Counted from the first letter of the stretch, positions 18,435-29,819 are shown. The stretch is 64,000 nt of DNA from JAHQVI01 sp963727575 (GCA_963727575.1 CAVSIA010000039.1:27449-91448); one strand, 5' to 3'. Made by a program: numbers and translations. Notes: a model not told the origin generated them from the letters alone.

Positions 18435-20160
18435 ATGAGTGATTCTGCATTGGGCGTAGGAGAGGCCGACGGAAGTCCGATCCGGACCAACGACTATCAA
18501 TGGTTCCGAAGCTATCCGAAAAACGTCGACTGGTATGCCGAGCTGAAAGCCGAGCCGCTGCCGGACATCCTGGACCGCACCGTGCGGGAATTTCCGAATG
18601 CGACCTGCACCTATTTCATGGGTGCGACCATGACGTACAAGCAGATCGGGACGCTTGTAAACAAGGCCGCCAAAGGGTTGCAGCAGGCGGGCGTGAAGAA
18701 GGGCATGCGGGTCGGGCTGCTGCTGCCGAACGCGCCGTATTTTCCCATCCTCTATTACGCCATCCTCAAAGCGGGCGGCGTCGTGGTGAACTTCAATCCG
18801 CTCTACACGATCGAGGAGATCGCCCATCAGGCCAAGGACAGCGGCACATCGATGATGGTGACGCTCGACCTGACGGCGCTGTTTCCCAAGGCCGAGGCGC
18901 TGCTGGCGTCGCATACGATCGACAAAGCCATCATCTGCCCGTTTGCAAGCATCCTCCCTGGCCTGAAAGGCATGCTGTTCAAGCTGCTGAAGAGCAAGGA
19001 GCTGGCCAAGCTCGATGCGTCCCCTCAGCGTGCGAAGATTGTCAAATATGACGATCTGATCGCCAATGACGGTCAATACATCCCGGTCCCGATCGACGTG
19101 AACGACGTCGCCGTGCTGCAATATACCGGCGGCACGACAGGCATCCCCAAGGGCGCGATGCTGACGCATTCCAACCTATCGATCAATCTGAAGCAGGCCG
19201 ATCTCTGGGAGCCGGGCGTCCCGAAAGGGACGGAGCGGATCATGTCGATCCTGCCGTTCTTCCATGTCTTCGCCATGACCTCGATCATGAATCGCGGTAT
19301 CTCGAACGCGTCGACGATGATCCTGGTGCCGCGCTTCGACGTCGAGATGGTGCTCAAGCTGATCCGCGACACCAAGCCGACGGTGATGCCGGGCGTGCCG
19401 ACGCTGTTCAACGCGCTGCGCAGTCATCCGAAGCTGAAGCCGGAGGACCTGAAGTCGCTGCGTAGCGGTGTTTCGGGCGGCGCGCCGCTGCCGGTCGAGC
19501 TGAAGCGCAATTTCGAGAAGGAAGCCGGCGTCATCCTCGTCGAAGGCTACGGCCTCTCCGAGACCTCGCCGGTCGCCACCTGCAATCCGCTCGGAGGTCC
19601 GCTCAAGGAAGGCTCGATCGGCCTGCCGATGCCGCGCACGATCATTTCGCTGCGTTCGCTCGAAGATCCGACCAAGGAGGTTCCGCTTGGTGAGAAGGGC
19701 GAGATCTGCATCGCCGGACCGCAGGTGATGAAGGGCTATTGGAACAAGCCGGAGGAGACCAAGGCGGTGTTCGTCGGCGAGTTCTTCCGCACCGGCGACG
19801 TGGCGACCATGGACGAGGACGGCTTCACCTATATCGTCGACCGCATCAAGGACCTCATCATTGTGCTCCGGCTACAATGTCTATCCGCGCCAGATCGAGG
19901 AGGCGATCTACCAGCATCCGGCGGTCGAGGAGGTGACGGTGATCGGCATTCCGGACGCCTATCGCGGCGAGGCGCCGAAAGCGTTCGTCAAGCTGCGCGA
20001 CGGGAAGACTCTAACCCCGGCGGATATGTTGAAATTCCTCGAACCGAAGCTGTCGAAGATCGAGATGCCCGCGCAGATCGAGTTCCGCGACGAGTTGCCG
20101 AAGACCATGGTCGGCAAGCTGTCGAAGAAGGAGCTGCGCGCCGCCGAGACCACGCACTGA
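18435..20160 (+). CDS. fadD: Long-chain fatty acid--CoA ligase; frameshifted at about 19863
   Basis: An AMP-forming acyl-CoA synthetase. The N-terminal part carries the P-loop YTGGTTGIPKGAMLTH, the FFHVFAMT region, GYGLSETSPV and the FRTGDVATMDEDGF motif. One extra G in ATTGTGCTCC at about 19863 breaks the frame right after DRIKDLII. Removing it restores CSGYNVYPRQIEEAIYQHP and the C-terminal catalytic lysine region KTMVGKLSKKELR to a stop at 20158-20160. Restored length is about 575 residues, normal for FadD. The ATG at 18435 has GGGAGG upstream. It activates fatty acids for beta-oxidation or lipid synthesis. Confidence 0.9.
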
Positions 20161-20186
20161 GCGGAATCCCGTCCATCGCTCCTAAC

Positions 20187-20212
20187 GTCGCCCCGGCGTC
20201 TCAGCCGGGGCG
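20187..20212. repeat. Second copy of GC-rich palindromic repeat
   Basis: CGTCGCCCCGGC-GTCTCA-GCCGGGGCG forms a 9-bp stem with a 6-base loop between the convergent fadD and MFS genes. It shares CGTCGCCCCGGC and GCCGGGGC with the larger inverted repeat at 10432-10459, so both belong to one dispersed family. Confidence 0.6.
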
Positions 20213-20255
20213 TACTGGCCTTTCAGTCCGGCGTGGCGCGCGGAGCTAGGATGTT

Positions 20256-21665
20256 TCATGCCGCCGCCCGCCGGTCGGTCCTGACCAGGCTCATCAGCAC
20301 CAGGCCGACCGTCAGAAACACCAGGATCACCGACATCGCCGTTTGCAGGCTGCCGGTCATATCGGCGACCAGGCCGATGACGAACGGGGCGGCGAAGGCG
20401 GTGACCTTGCCGGAGAAGGCGAAGAAGCCGAAGAACTCGCTGATGTGCTCCTCCGGTGCCATGCGGGCGAGGAGGCTGCGGCTGGCCGATTGCAGCGGGC
20501 CGGAGGCGAGACCGATCAGGACGGCGAAGGCCAGGTAGACCTGCTCGCCAGCACTGCCGAAAGCGGCGGCCTCCGCCTGACGCGGAGCGACCTCCAGCGC
20601 GAACAGCACATGCGTTGCGTCGATCGAGATCACGCCCGCCGCGCCGACGATCAACAGCACCAGCGCGCTGACGATCACGGCTTTCGATCCGAGCCTGTCG
20701 TCGAGCACGCCGCCGACCGCCGCGCCGATCCCGGCCGCGATCGACAGGATGATGCCGAAATAGCCGACGACGATGGTTTGCCAGCCGAAGATGTTCGCCG
20801 CATAGATGCCGCCGAAGGTGAAAATGGCGAGCAGGCCGTCGATGTAGAGCATGCGCGCGATGAAGAACAGCGCGATGTCCCGAAAGCTGCGGATATGGCG
20901 AAGCGTCCGGCCGAGGGAGGCGAAGGCGGAGCGCACGGTCGCACGCTCGGCGTCGGGTTTCGGCGGGGCGTCCGGGGTGAACAGGAAGAACGGGATCGAG
21001 AAGACGATGAACCACAGCGCCGCGAACGGACCGACGATGCGGTTCGGCTCCTCGCTCGCTGCGTCGAGCGGCAGCACCGGATCCAGGCCGAACATCGTCC
21101 GGCCGGTGTGGCTGTCGACGAGGATGAACGCCGCCATCAGCACGAGGCTCACCAGGCCCCCGGCATAGCCGAGCGCCCAGCCGCCGCCGCTGATCCGCCC
21201 GAGCTGCTCGGCGGTGACCAGCCGCGGCATCAGCGCGTTGTTGAGCACGATGCTGTATTCGCCGGCAATGGTCGCGATGGCGAGCGCCGGGAGGATCAGC
21301 CAGACATATTCCGGCGCGCCGGGGATCGCGTACCAAAGCGCCATCTGCCCGACCACGAAGCCGATCGAGAGCCAGCCGATCAGCGGCTTGAGCCGGCCGC
21401 GGCTGTCCGCCACCGCGCCGAGGATCGGGCTGCCGATCGCGACCAGTATGGCGGCGACGGACATGGTATAGCCCCAGAGCGCGGCGCCGCGGGTGGCGTC
21501 ACCGATGAAGGTGGCGGTGAAATAGGGGGCGAACAGGAAGGTCGTGATCAGCGTGTAGAAGGGCTGCGCCGCCCAGTCGAACAGCATCCAGGAGGTGAGC
21601 GCGAGCGGTCCCGCGGAACGGGCCGTCGCCGCGGACCCGCCCACGGCCGAAGCTGAAATTGTCAT
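20256..21665 (-). CDS. MFS transporter, UMF1/Atg22-like
   Basis: 469 residues with about twelve membrane segments. The opening SWMLFDWAAQPFYTLITTFLFAPYF is diagnostic for the UMF1 (vacuolar Atg22-like) branch of the major facilitator superfamily, as are GEYSIVLNNALMPRL and the second-half SRSLLARMAPEEHISEFFGFFAFSGK. Fungal relatives export amino acids from the vacuole. Bacterial substrates are unknown. The start lies 28 bases from the end of the glutamate dehydrogenase gene (on the same strand), so they may be co-transcribed, but this is only inferred. Confidence 0.9.
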   Translation of the reverse strand: MTISASAVGGSAATARSAGPLALTSWMLFDWAAQPFYTLITTFLFAPYFTATFIGDATRGAALWGYTMSVAAILVAIGSPILGAVADSRGRLKPLIGWLSIGFVVGQMALWYAIPGAPEYVWLILPALAIATIAGEYSIVLNNALMPRLVTAEQLGRISGGGWALGYAGGLVSLVLMAAFILVDSHTGRTMFGLDPVLPLDAASEEPNRIVGPFAALWFIVFSIPFFLFTPDAPPKPDAERATVRSAFASLGRTLRHIRSFRDIALFFIARMLYIDGLLAIFTFGGIYAANIFGWQTIVVGYFGIILSIAAGIGAAVGGVLDDRLGSKAVIVSALVLLIVGAAGVISIDATHVLFALEVAPRQAEAAAFGSAGEQVYLAFAVLIGLASGPLQSASRSLLARMAPEEHISEFFGFFAFSGKVTAFAAPFVIGLVADMTGSLQTAMSVILVFLTVGLVLMSLVRTDRRAAA

Positions 21666-21692
21666 CCTGCGTCCGCCCCCAATGCGCGCTGA

Positions 21693-24600
21693 TTACAACT
21701 CGGCCAGCTCCCTCAATTGCGAGACCGCGACGGTGAGCTTGGCCAGCGTAAGCTCGCTGCCGTTGAGGATTTCGTCAATGCTATTTCGCGCCCGCGTGAC
21801 TGCCTTCGCGTGCGATGCGCGCCACGCCTCGAAATCCGGGACGCCACCATCGGCGATGGCGAAGATCTTCTCCACGATCAGGCGCTGGGCCGAGGCCACG
21901 GCGTTGAGCGTGCTGCTGACGGCCAGGCGGTCGTAATAGTCCGACTGCGAATGCTGCTCGCTGGCGCCGCGCATTTCCTCGACGCGGAAATGGCTGCTGA
22001 CGCGCAGGAACAGGCGCGCCACGTCGATCACCGGGCGGTCGAGCTTGACGGCAAGGGAGATAATGTCCGGCCCGTCGGTGAGCGCCTTCAGCACGGCGAA
22101 GCGCCGCGCCGGATCGACGGGGAAGTCGTCCGAAGCCAGCCGGTTCTGCGCGTCTTCCAGGCGGCCGATCAGCCATTCGTCGAAGATCGTCTCGACATTC
22201 TCGGTCAGCGCGTCGAACCCGTCGCGATAGCGCTCGATCAGCGAGGACAGCCCGTCGCGGAAATTGCCGTAGCGCAGGAACCACGCCGTCTGCCGCCGCA
22301 GCACGTCCTGCACCAGGAGATACAGCTCAAGCTGGCGCTGCCCGTCGATCTTGCCGTCGAGCTCGTCGATGGTGTGGAAGAACGCGCTCAGCCGGAAGAC
22401 GCCCATCGCCGCGGCGAAGGCGAAGGCGATGTCCTCGGTGCTGCGCCCGGTCTCCTCCTTCAGCCGCACGATATAAGTCGATCCGCCGCGATTGATGGCG
22501 CCGTTCGCCAGCATGGTGGCGATGATTTCCCGGCGCAGCGCGTGGGTCTCGATCTCCTCGCGGAAGCGCTCGCGCATCGATTGCGGGAAATAGTCGGCGA
22601 GGACTTGGCTCAGATACGGATCGTCGACCACGCTGGAGGCGATCAGGTCGCTGTAGAGCGCGATCTTGGAGTAGGCGAGGAGGACGGCCAGCTCGGGGCG
22701 GGTCAGATGCTGGCGCTTGTCGCGCCGCCGGTTGATCTCGGCATTCGCCGGCAGATATTCGATGCCGCGATCGAGCAGGCCGGTATTCTCCAGCGCCGTC
22801 ATCAGCCGGGCCTGGAAGCCCAGCTCGGAAACGCCGCGCTTCTCGCCGAGGCTGATGGCAAGGGTTTGCAGATAGTTGTTCTGCAGCACCTTCTCGGCAA
22901 CCTGGTCGGTCATGTCGGCGAGGATGACGTTGCGCTCCTCCATCGAGATGGTCTCGCTGCGCAGGGCGGTCGCGAGGGCGATCTTGATGTTGACCTCCAT
23001 GTCGGAGGAATTCACGCCGGCGGAATTGTCGATGGCGTCGGTGTTGATGCGGCCGCCATGATTGGCGAATTCGATCCGCGCCCGTTGCGTGATGCCGAGA
23101 TTGGCGCCCTCGCCGATGACTTTCGCGTTCAGGTCGAGCGCGGTGACGCGGACGGCGTCATTGGCGCGGTCGTTGGCCTGCTCGTCGGTCTCGGTCGAGG
23201 CGCGGACATAGGTGCCGATGCCGCCGAACCAGAGCAGATCCGTCTGGACCTTCAGGATCATGCGGATGATCTCGACCGGGGACGCCGCTTTCTGTGAGAT
23301 GCCGAGCAGAGCCTGAATCTGATCGGATAGCGGGATGCTCTTTGCCGTCCGGCTGAACACGCCGCCGCCCTTGGAGATCAGCTCGCCATTGTAGTCCTGC
23401 CAGCTCGACCGGGGCAGCTCGAACAGCCGCTTGCGCTCCTGCCAGCTCGTCTCGGAATCCGGCGTCGGATCGATGAAGATGTCGCGGTGGTCGAAAGCGG
23501 CGACCAGCTCGATCTTGTGCGAAAGCAGCATGCCGTTGCCGAACACGTCGCCCGACATGTCGCCGATGCCGATCACGCGGAAGGGCGTGGTCTGAATATC
23601 GACGTTCATCTCGCGGAAGTGGCGCTTGACCGCTTCCCAGCCGCCGCGCGCGGTGATGGCCATCTTCTTGTGGTCGTAGCCGGCCGAGCCGCCCGAGGCG
23701 AACGCGTCGCCCAGCCAGAAGCCGTTGGACACGGCCAGCGTATTGGCAATGTCGGAGAAGGTGGCGGTGCCCTTGTCGGCGGCGACGACGAGATAGGGGT
23801 CGTCCCCGTCGATGCGCAGGGTATCCTCAGGCGGCACCACCGCGCCGTCCTTCAGATTGTCGGTGACGGAGAGCAGGTTGCAGATGAACGAGCGGTAGCA
23901 GGCGACGCCCTCGGCCAGCGTCTCGTCGCGGGTCGCGGTCTTGGGGATGTTGCGCGGGACGAAGCCGCCCTTGGCGCCCTGCGGCACGATGATGGCGTTC
24001 TTGACCTGCTGCGCCTTCGCCAGGCCCAGCACTTCGGTGCGGAAATCCTGCGGACGGTCGGACCAGCGCAAGCCGCCGCGGGCGATCGGGCCGCCGCGCA
24101 GATGCACGCCCTCGAAGCGAGGCGAGGTGACGAAGATTTCCGCGAAAGGCTTCGGCGCCGGCATGGCGTCGACTTTGGCGCTCTTCACCTTGATCGCGAT
24201 CGAGGCACCGCCGGACAGCTCCGTCGCCGGCTGGTAGAAATTCGTGCGCAGGCTGGCCTGGATCAGATTGAGCAGGCGCCGCAGCATGCGGTCCTCGTCG
24301 AGGCTGGCGACGCTGTCGAGCGCGGTTTCGATGCGCTTGACGATCGGTGCTGCGTCTTCCTGGCGGTCATCGAGGCTCTTGCCGCTCGAGGGGTCGAACA
24401 GCATGTGGAACAGCAAGACCAGGTCGCGGACGATGTCGCCATGCTGCGCGAGGGTCTGCGCCAGATAGACCTGCCCGAACGGGGCGCCGATCTGGCGGAG
24501 ATAGGAGCCATAAGCCCGCATCAGCGCCGCCTCGCGCCAGTCGAGCCCGGCTTCCAGGATCAGCCGGTTGAACAGGTCGTTGCCGGCGTCGTTGCGCCAG

Positions 24601-26520
24601 ATCGCCAGGAAGCAGTCCTCCAGGCGAAGCTGGTGGGTGTCGAGGTCGATCGGCCCGCCATTCGCGGTCTCCAGCAGGAGCTGATGCAGGAAGACCTTCA
24701 CCGTCTGGCCGTCGCGCTTGAGCGAGACCTCGAAGGTCTGCTCGGCAATCACCGAGAAGCCGAGATTTTCGAGCACCGGCACACGGCGGCTGAGCGAGAT
24801 CGGCTCGTGAAGCTGATACAGCATGACCTGCAGCTCATGCGGCGGCTGGTCGTCCTGACGGAAGAAGTCGACCCCGATCGGGACGTCGGCCGACATCGTC
24901 TCCATCTTCTCGATATCGACGAGCGCGCGGGCCGGATTGTTCTCATAGGCATAGCCCGGAGGGAACGCCTTGCCGTAGCGCTCCCACACGGTCGTGACCA
25001 TGCGCCCGTATTGGTGGCGGACCAGGTCGAGCAGATCGTCCTGCCAGTTGCGGACCAGCTTCTCGACGTCGGCCTCCAGCTCCTCTTCGGAGACTTCGGG
25101 GATGGTGCCCTGATCCTTCCACAGCACGACATGCAGACGCACGAGCGGACCGATGGTGAAGACCGGGGTGAACTCGCTCATCTGCGCATCGAACGCGCCT
25201 TCGAGGAGCTGAATGATTTCCTGGCGGACCTCGGTCGCGAACCGCTCGCGCATGACATAGATGAGGACCGAGGCGAACCGCCCGAATTCGTCGCGCCGGG
25301 CGAAGACGCGCGTGCGCGGCATCAGTTCGAGCCGTACCAGCGAGTCGGCGATTTCGGTCAGCTGGTCGGAGGAGATCTGGAAGAGCTCGTCGCGCGGGAA
25401 GGTCTCCAGGATGTTGGCGAGGACCCGGCCGGAATAGCTGTTCTGGCCATGCGCCAGATTGCGGAACACCTGATCGACCTTGTGCCGCAGGAACGGAATC
25501 CGCGTCAGCGATTCATTGTAAACCGCTGCGGAGAACAGGCCGACAATGCGCAGCTCGCCGGTCAGCTCGCCTTCCGCCGAATAGAGCTTGATGCCGATGG
25601 AGTCGACATGCACGCGGCGCTGCACCGGCGAGATGAAAGTTCGCCTTGGTGATGATCAGCAGTGCCGGGGTGCTGAAGAACTCCTGCGCGATCGGGCTCA
25701 TTTCCACATCCGTCCCCGTGCGTCGCAGCACATGCAGGTCGGGATCGCGCAGCAGGCCGAGCGCGGTTTCCGGCTTCGTCTCCAGATGCGGATCGCCGTC
25801 GCGCATCGAGAAGGCATATTCGCGCGCGCCGAGGAAGGTAAAATGCCCGTCGGCGAGCCATTTGAGGAACTGCACGGACTCCGCGAGTTCGTCGACGGCG
25901 ACCGGCGGCGGCATGTTGACGTAGGAATCGATCACCTCGCGCATCCGCGACAGCATCGCCATCCAGTCGCTGACCGCCGCGCGGGCCTGATCGAAGACCA
26001 TTCCCAGGCTGCGGATCAGATCGTCGCGGATGTCGGCGTCGGTCAGCGGGTCGATCTCGATATGCAGGAAGCTCTCGGCGCGGCCCATATTGGCCGGCGC
26101 ACTCTCCGAGGTGGCGAGGCCGGTCAGCTTGCCGGCGGCGTCGCGGTGGACGCGGAAAATCGGATGGGCGACGAAGCGCGCGTTGAAGCCGCGGCTCATC
26201 ATTTCGGCCAGCACCGACGACAGCAGGAACGGCATATCGTCGTTGACCGCCTCGATGACGGTTACCGGGCCGGCTTCACTCGCATCTTCGAAATCGTAGA
26301 TGCGCAGCTTGCGCTCGTGCGCCTTTCGTTCCTCGAAAAACGAAAACGCATTCAGCGCGATCTTGGCGAGGCGCTCCGGCGGAAGCTCGTCGGCGGAGCT
26401 TTCGCCGGCCTTGGAAAAGAGGGAGGAGGTGAACTTTGCCGCCAATTGCCCCGAATGGCCGTCTCCGGCGACGGCCTTTTCGACCTGACTTGAAACGGTA
26501 GCGATATTCAACTCGTTCAT
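21693..26520 (-). CDS. gdhB: NAD-specific glutamate dehydrogenase, large type; frameshifted near 25634
   Basis: Rejoined length is about 1608 residues, the normal size for the ~180 kDa NAD-GDH. The N-terminal third (26520 to ~25634) holds the ACT-like regulatory part. At about 25634 one inserted base in the run CTTTC breaks the frame after IITKANF; the next frame continues ISPVQRRVHVDSIGIKLYS. The catalytic domain has RGGLRWSDRPQDFRTEVLGL, the lysine-bearing IVPQGAKGGFVPR and the nucleotide-binding GIGDMSGDVFGNGM. It oxidises glutamate to 2-oxoglutarate, mainly in catabolism. The first ATG at 26520 is the only good start. The gene is probably intact and the indel an error. Confidence 0.92.
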
Positions 26521-26727
26521 GGCGCGGTCCCGGCCTTGTTCCTGCTCGTCATCTGGACGGTCTCAAAACGGCACACTGTCGGACCAATACGGTTTCGGCA
26601 AGCCCCGTGACGCATTTTTGAGCAGAGTTCGAGGTTCAGAATGGCGCTTCGGTGTTTGTGGATAAGTATTATTTCGCGGGTACAGGGGGCGATTGTCCCA
26701 TAAAGTGTATTTCGAAACCATGCACGC

Positions 26728-27762
26728 ATGCGGTGTGTCTTTATGTTTGAGAGCCCTTCTGTGCGGTCACTGGACGTCTGCGCCGTTCCTCTGCCGCCCG
26801 AGGCGGACGAGGAAGCCGCGCCAATTCTGGTCTGCATCGGCGTTTGCACCGCCGGTCGACCGCGCCTGCTGACCAAATGCCTCGCCTCCCTGGTGCTTCA
26901 GCGCGCCCCGCGCGGCTACGCCTTCAGCTTCGTGGTGGTGGACAACAATTCCGATCCGCGCGCCCGCCCCATTGTACAAGCGGCCGCGGTGCATTCGCGG
27001 TTCCCCATCGATTACGTGCATGAGCGGCGGCGCGGCATCTCCTTCGCACGCAATCGCGTCCTGGAGGAGGCACTCGGCAAGGGTGCACGCTGGGTTGGCT
27101 TCATCGACGACGACGAGACCGCGCCGCCGAACTGGCTGCTGAAGATGATCGCCGCGGCGCGCCGCTATCAAGCCGATGTGCTGCAAGGGCCGGTGACGCC
27201 GTCTTTTCCGGATCCCCTGCCGTTCTGGGCGGTGCCGAAGCCGGAGGAGCTGCGCGAAGGCGAGGCGATGAAATTCGCCGCCACCGGCAATGTGCTGTTC
27301 GATGCGGCGCTGATCGATGCCGACGGGCCGGGGCTGCGCTTCGATGAAGCCATGGCGATCAGCGGCGGCGAGGATACCGATTTTTTTCTGCGCGCCAACC
27401 TCGCCGGAGCCAGGATCGTCTATTCGGCAAAGCCGGCCGTGTTCGAGGAAGTCCCGCCCGAGCGGCTCACCTTCCAACGCCAGATGCGGCTTGCCTTTCG
27501 CTGCGGCGCGAATGACGTCTACATCAAGCGAAAGCTGTATGGCGGCACGCGCATGTTCGTCCGCCGCCTGCCGCAGATCCTGTTGCGGCTGGTTCGCGGC
27601 GCGCTGCAGATGCTGATTGCGCCGGCTTTTGCCGTGCGGGACCCGCAGCGCTTCAAGACGGTCGCCCTGGATGCCGGCTGGAAGATGTGCAAGAGCCTCG
27701 GCGTGCTGGCCGGGTTGATCGGGGTGCGGCCCGGCGGCTACCGCCGGATCGACGGCTATTGA
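26728..27762 (+). CDS. Glycosyltransferase family 2 (ExoM-like)
   Basis: 344 residues. The GT-A fold is seen from VCIGVCTAGRPRLLTKCLASL through FVVVDNNS, the metal-binding FIDDDE and the acceptor-side GGEDTDFFLRA motif. The C-terminal 90 residues include a hydrophobic stretch (LLRLVRGALQMLIAPAFAV) that could attach it to the membrane. The sequence resembles succinoglycan-type ExoM transferases, so a role in exopolysaccharide is likely, but there are no other exo genes nearby. The ATG at 26728 or the one at 26743 may be the start. Confidence 0.87.
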   Translation: MRCVFMFESPSVRSLDVCAVPLPPEADEEAAPILVCIGVCTAGRPRLLTKCLASLVLQRAPRGYAFSFVVVDNNSDPRARPIVQAAAVHSRFPIDYVHERRRGISFARNRVLEEALGKGARWVGFIDDDETAPPNWLLKMIAAARRYQADVLQGPVTPSFPDPLPFWAVPKPEELREGEAMKFAATGNVLFDAALIDADGPGLRFDEAMAISGGEDTDFFLRANLAGARIVYSAKPAVFEEVPPERLTFQRQMRLAFRCGANDVYIKRKLYGGTRMFVRRLPQILLRLVRGALQMLIAPAFAVRDPQRFKTVALDAGWKMCKSLGVLAGLIGVRPGGYRRIDGY

Positions 27763-27785
27763 TTGCGGCCCGTTTCCGCGCAGGC

Positions 27786-28025
27786 TCACAAAACGTTGTG
27801 CGATCCGTCGCAATAGGGCTCGTCGCCGGTCTGCTTGCAGCCGCACAGATTGACCGTCTCGCTGCGCTCCGCCTTGAAAATCAGCGGCAGGATATCCGTC
27901 CCGGCATGAGAGCCGTCGCAAAAGGGTTGGCGGGCCGACCGTCCGCAGCGGCACCATGAATAGCTGCGGCCCTCGACCAGCTCCACGAGGTAGGGGTTGA
28001 GCTGCGCGGGAACCGGGTCGGCCAT
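27786..28025 (-). CDS. CDGSH iron-sulfur domain protein with two motifs
   Basis: 79 residues with two CDGSH-type cluster sites: CRCGRSARQPFCDGSH and CGCKQTGDEPYCDGSH. Each has the C-x-C-x(~9)-CDGSH arrangement that holds a redox-active [2Fe-2S] cluster through three cysteines and one histidine. There is no membrane anchor, so unlike mitoNEET it is soluble. The start at 28025 has AGGGAGA 9 bases upstream. The function of bacterial CDGSH proteins is poorly defined, with iron or redox homeostasis suggested. Confidence 0.93.
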   Translation of the reverse strand: MADPVPAQLNPYLVELVEGRSYSWCRCGRSARQPFCDGSHAGTDILPLIFKAERSETVNLCGCKQTGDEPYCDGSHNVL

Positions 28026-28159
28026 GATGTTCTCCCTTCTTCGATCTGAGCGGCTTGGATCGCCGAATCGTTGCTCAAGCCATTAGCGTAGGAGGGGAGG
28101 GCGGCGCAAGCACCGCGTGTCCCTGCGAGGCTGCGGGTCGTAAAGCGTGCGCGCAGGGC

Positions 28160-28483
28160 TCAGGCCGACGAGCGCCCGCCATGCGAGGAGGTCAGCCAGC
28201 CGATCAGCTCCTTGGCGACCTGATCGAAATTGGCCTGCGAGGCGATGATGCCATGCGCCGGATCGCCCTTGGAAGCGGGCGAGCGGGCGGTGAATTCGCG
28301 CGTCGCGATCACCCGGCTGCGGCTCTCGTGAACCAGCTTGGCGAAGAGCGTCACCACCGCTTCGGCGCGGCCCTCGCCGACTTCGATCTCGAACTGTCGG
28401 ATTTCGATCGCGAGCGAATAATCGCCGTTGACCCGGTCCTGCGTGCTCAGCACCGATGGCAGCCTTTGGTCCCGCTCCGGGCG
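28160..28483 (-). pseudogene. C-terminal remnant of an ABC-transport auxiliary lipoprotein
   Basis: The minus-strand frame ending at 28160 contains DYSLAIEIRQFEIEVGEGRAE, HESRSRVIATREFTAR and ANFDQVAKELIGWL, the last ~95 residues of the auxiliary lipoprotein family that works with Mla/Pqi-type lipid ABC transporters. The first half, including the signal peptide and lipobox, is absent. Similarity begins around 28465, directly beside the stop codon of the MFS gene at 28485. A GTG at 28453 could start translation but has no good ribosome site. This looks like the scar of a deletion that also removed the transporter genes. Confidence 0.65.
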
Positions 28484-28484
28484 G

Positions 28485-29726
28485 CTATTCCTGGCCGTTT
28501 TCGCGCGCGACGATCGGCCCGCCGCGCCACCGCCGCATCAGCACGAAGCTGATCGCCAGCCCGGCAAGACCGAGCCCGGCCATGGCCAGATACGCCCCTC
28601 CGCCGAAATTCCTGTAGAGCGGGCCGGCCATCAACGAGGCGGACCCCATGCCGATGCCCATGGTGATCGAGGCATAGAGGCCCTGCGCCGAGGCGGAAAG
28701 GCGGTGCGGGATGGCCTTGTCCATGAAGTGCATGGCGCCGAGATGGGCCGCGCCGAAGGTGAGGCCGTGGAGGGATTGCACGAGAAACAGCAGCGCGAGC
28801 GGCGGATCGAAGGCGGTGATCGTCCAGCGGATCACGGCCGCGCCAGCGGCGATCGCCAGAAGCTGCACGGGGCCGACCCAGCGCCCCACCCGGCGCGCAT
28901 AGGCGAACAGAACGATCTCGGCGATCACCCCGATGCCCCAGAGCGGCCCGATGACGCTCGGCGGAATGCCCGCCGACGTCCAGTGCAGCGTGCCGAAGAT
29001 GTAATAGACGACATGGGCGCCCTGGATCGTGCTGGTCGCGGCCAGGAACAGCCAGAGATCGGGCTTGGCCATCAGCCGGGTCATGTCGGCGATGCGAAGC
29101 TGGGTGCGCTTCGGCGTGGGCGCGCCATCCGCTTCGGCCCCGCCATCGGCGTCGTCGCCTGGAAGTGCGTAGGACACGATAAGCACGGTGACCGCCGCGC
29201 CGATGAACAGCACGAGCGCGGCGCGTGGGCCCCAAAGGTCGACGGAAAACCCGCCTGCTGCGGTCATGACGATGTAACTGAGCGAGCCCCATAACCGCAT
29301 CTGCCCGTAATCCGCGCGGCCCGCACGGGCACCGGCGAGGGCGAGCGAGTCGGTGATCGGCAACACCGACATCCAGAACAGCGTGTAGACCACGATGACG
29401 GCAAAAATTGCCGGGAAGCCGGCCGCAAAAGGCAGCGTCGCCACGGAAAGCACCGCGCCCCAGGCGAGCGCGTTCAGGAGCCGCGCAGGCCGGCCATATC
29501 GGTCCGCGGCGAAGGTCATGGCCGGGGTGAAAATCGCGCGCAGGAAGACCGGGATGGCGAAGGTCAGCGAGATCTGGAAGTCGGTGAGGCCGCGCCATTT
29601 CAACCAGAGCGGCATGAACGGCTGATAGCAGCCGACCAGAAGGAAGATCGCGATGTAGAAAGCCGAAATCCGGAGTGCGAATGCATCTTCTGGTAACGGT
29701 CTTGGGAAGACGGTTGTCCGGAGCAC
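28485..29726 (-). CDS. MFS transporter, HcaT/PPP-like family
   Basis: 413 residues with twelve membrane segments. FYIAIFLLVGCYQPFMPLWLKWRGL at the N-terminus, DRYGRPARLLNALAWG (the loop 2-3 motif) and GQMRLWGSLSYIV are characteristic of the phenylpropionate-permease/LacY-related branch annotated as MFS_1_like or HcaT-like. The second half has SLHGLTFGAAHLGAMHFM. The substrate is unknown; an aromatic acid or nucleoside is usual for relatives. The gene ends against the truncated lipoprotein remnant. The start at 29726 faces the next gene across 93 bases. Confidence 0.85.
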   Translation of the reverse strand: MLRTTVFPRPLPEDAFALRISAFYIAIFLLVGCYQPFMPLWLKWRGLTDFQISLTFAIPVFLRAIFTPAMTFAADRYGRPARLLNALAWGAVLSVATLPFAAGFPAIFAVIVVYTLFWMSVLPITDSLALAGARAGRADYGQMRLWGSLSYIVMTAAGGFSVDLWGPRAALVLFIGAAVTVLIVSYALPGDDADGGAEADGAPTPKRTQLRIADMTRLMAKPDLWLFLAATSTIQGAHVVYYIFGTLHWTSAGIPPSVIGPLWGIGVIAEIVLFAYARRVGRWVGPVQLLAIAAGAAVIRWTITAFDPPLALLFLVQSLHGLTFGAAHLGAMHFMDKAIPHRLSASAQGLYASITMGIGMGSASLMAGPLYRNFGGGAYLAMAGLGLAGLAISFVLMRRWRGGPIVARENGQE

Positions 29727-29819
29727 GGCGGGCTAAACCAATCGCTAAGAGATTTACTGCATAGTCACGCCACGAAAGACGTGCCCGTTCCCTTCAACGA
29801 CGTCGAGCGTAAACAAGCG

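Noticed and set aside
23487..25652. Plus-strand 721-codon open frame
   Set aside because: Antisense to the NAD-glutamate dehydrogenase; the composition is rich in Asp, His and Arg as expected for a shadow frame.
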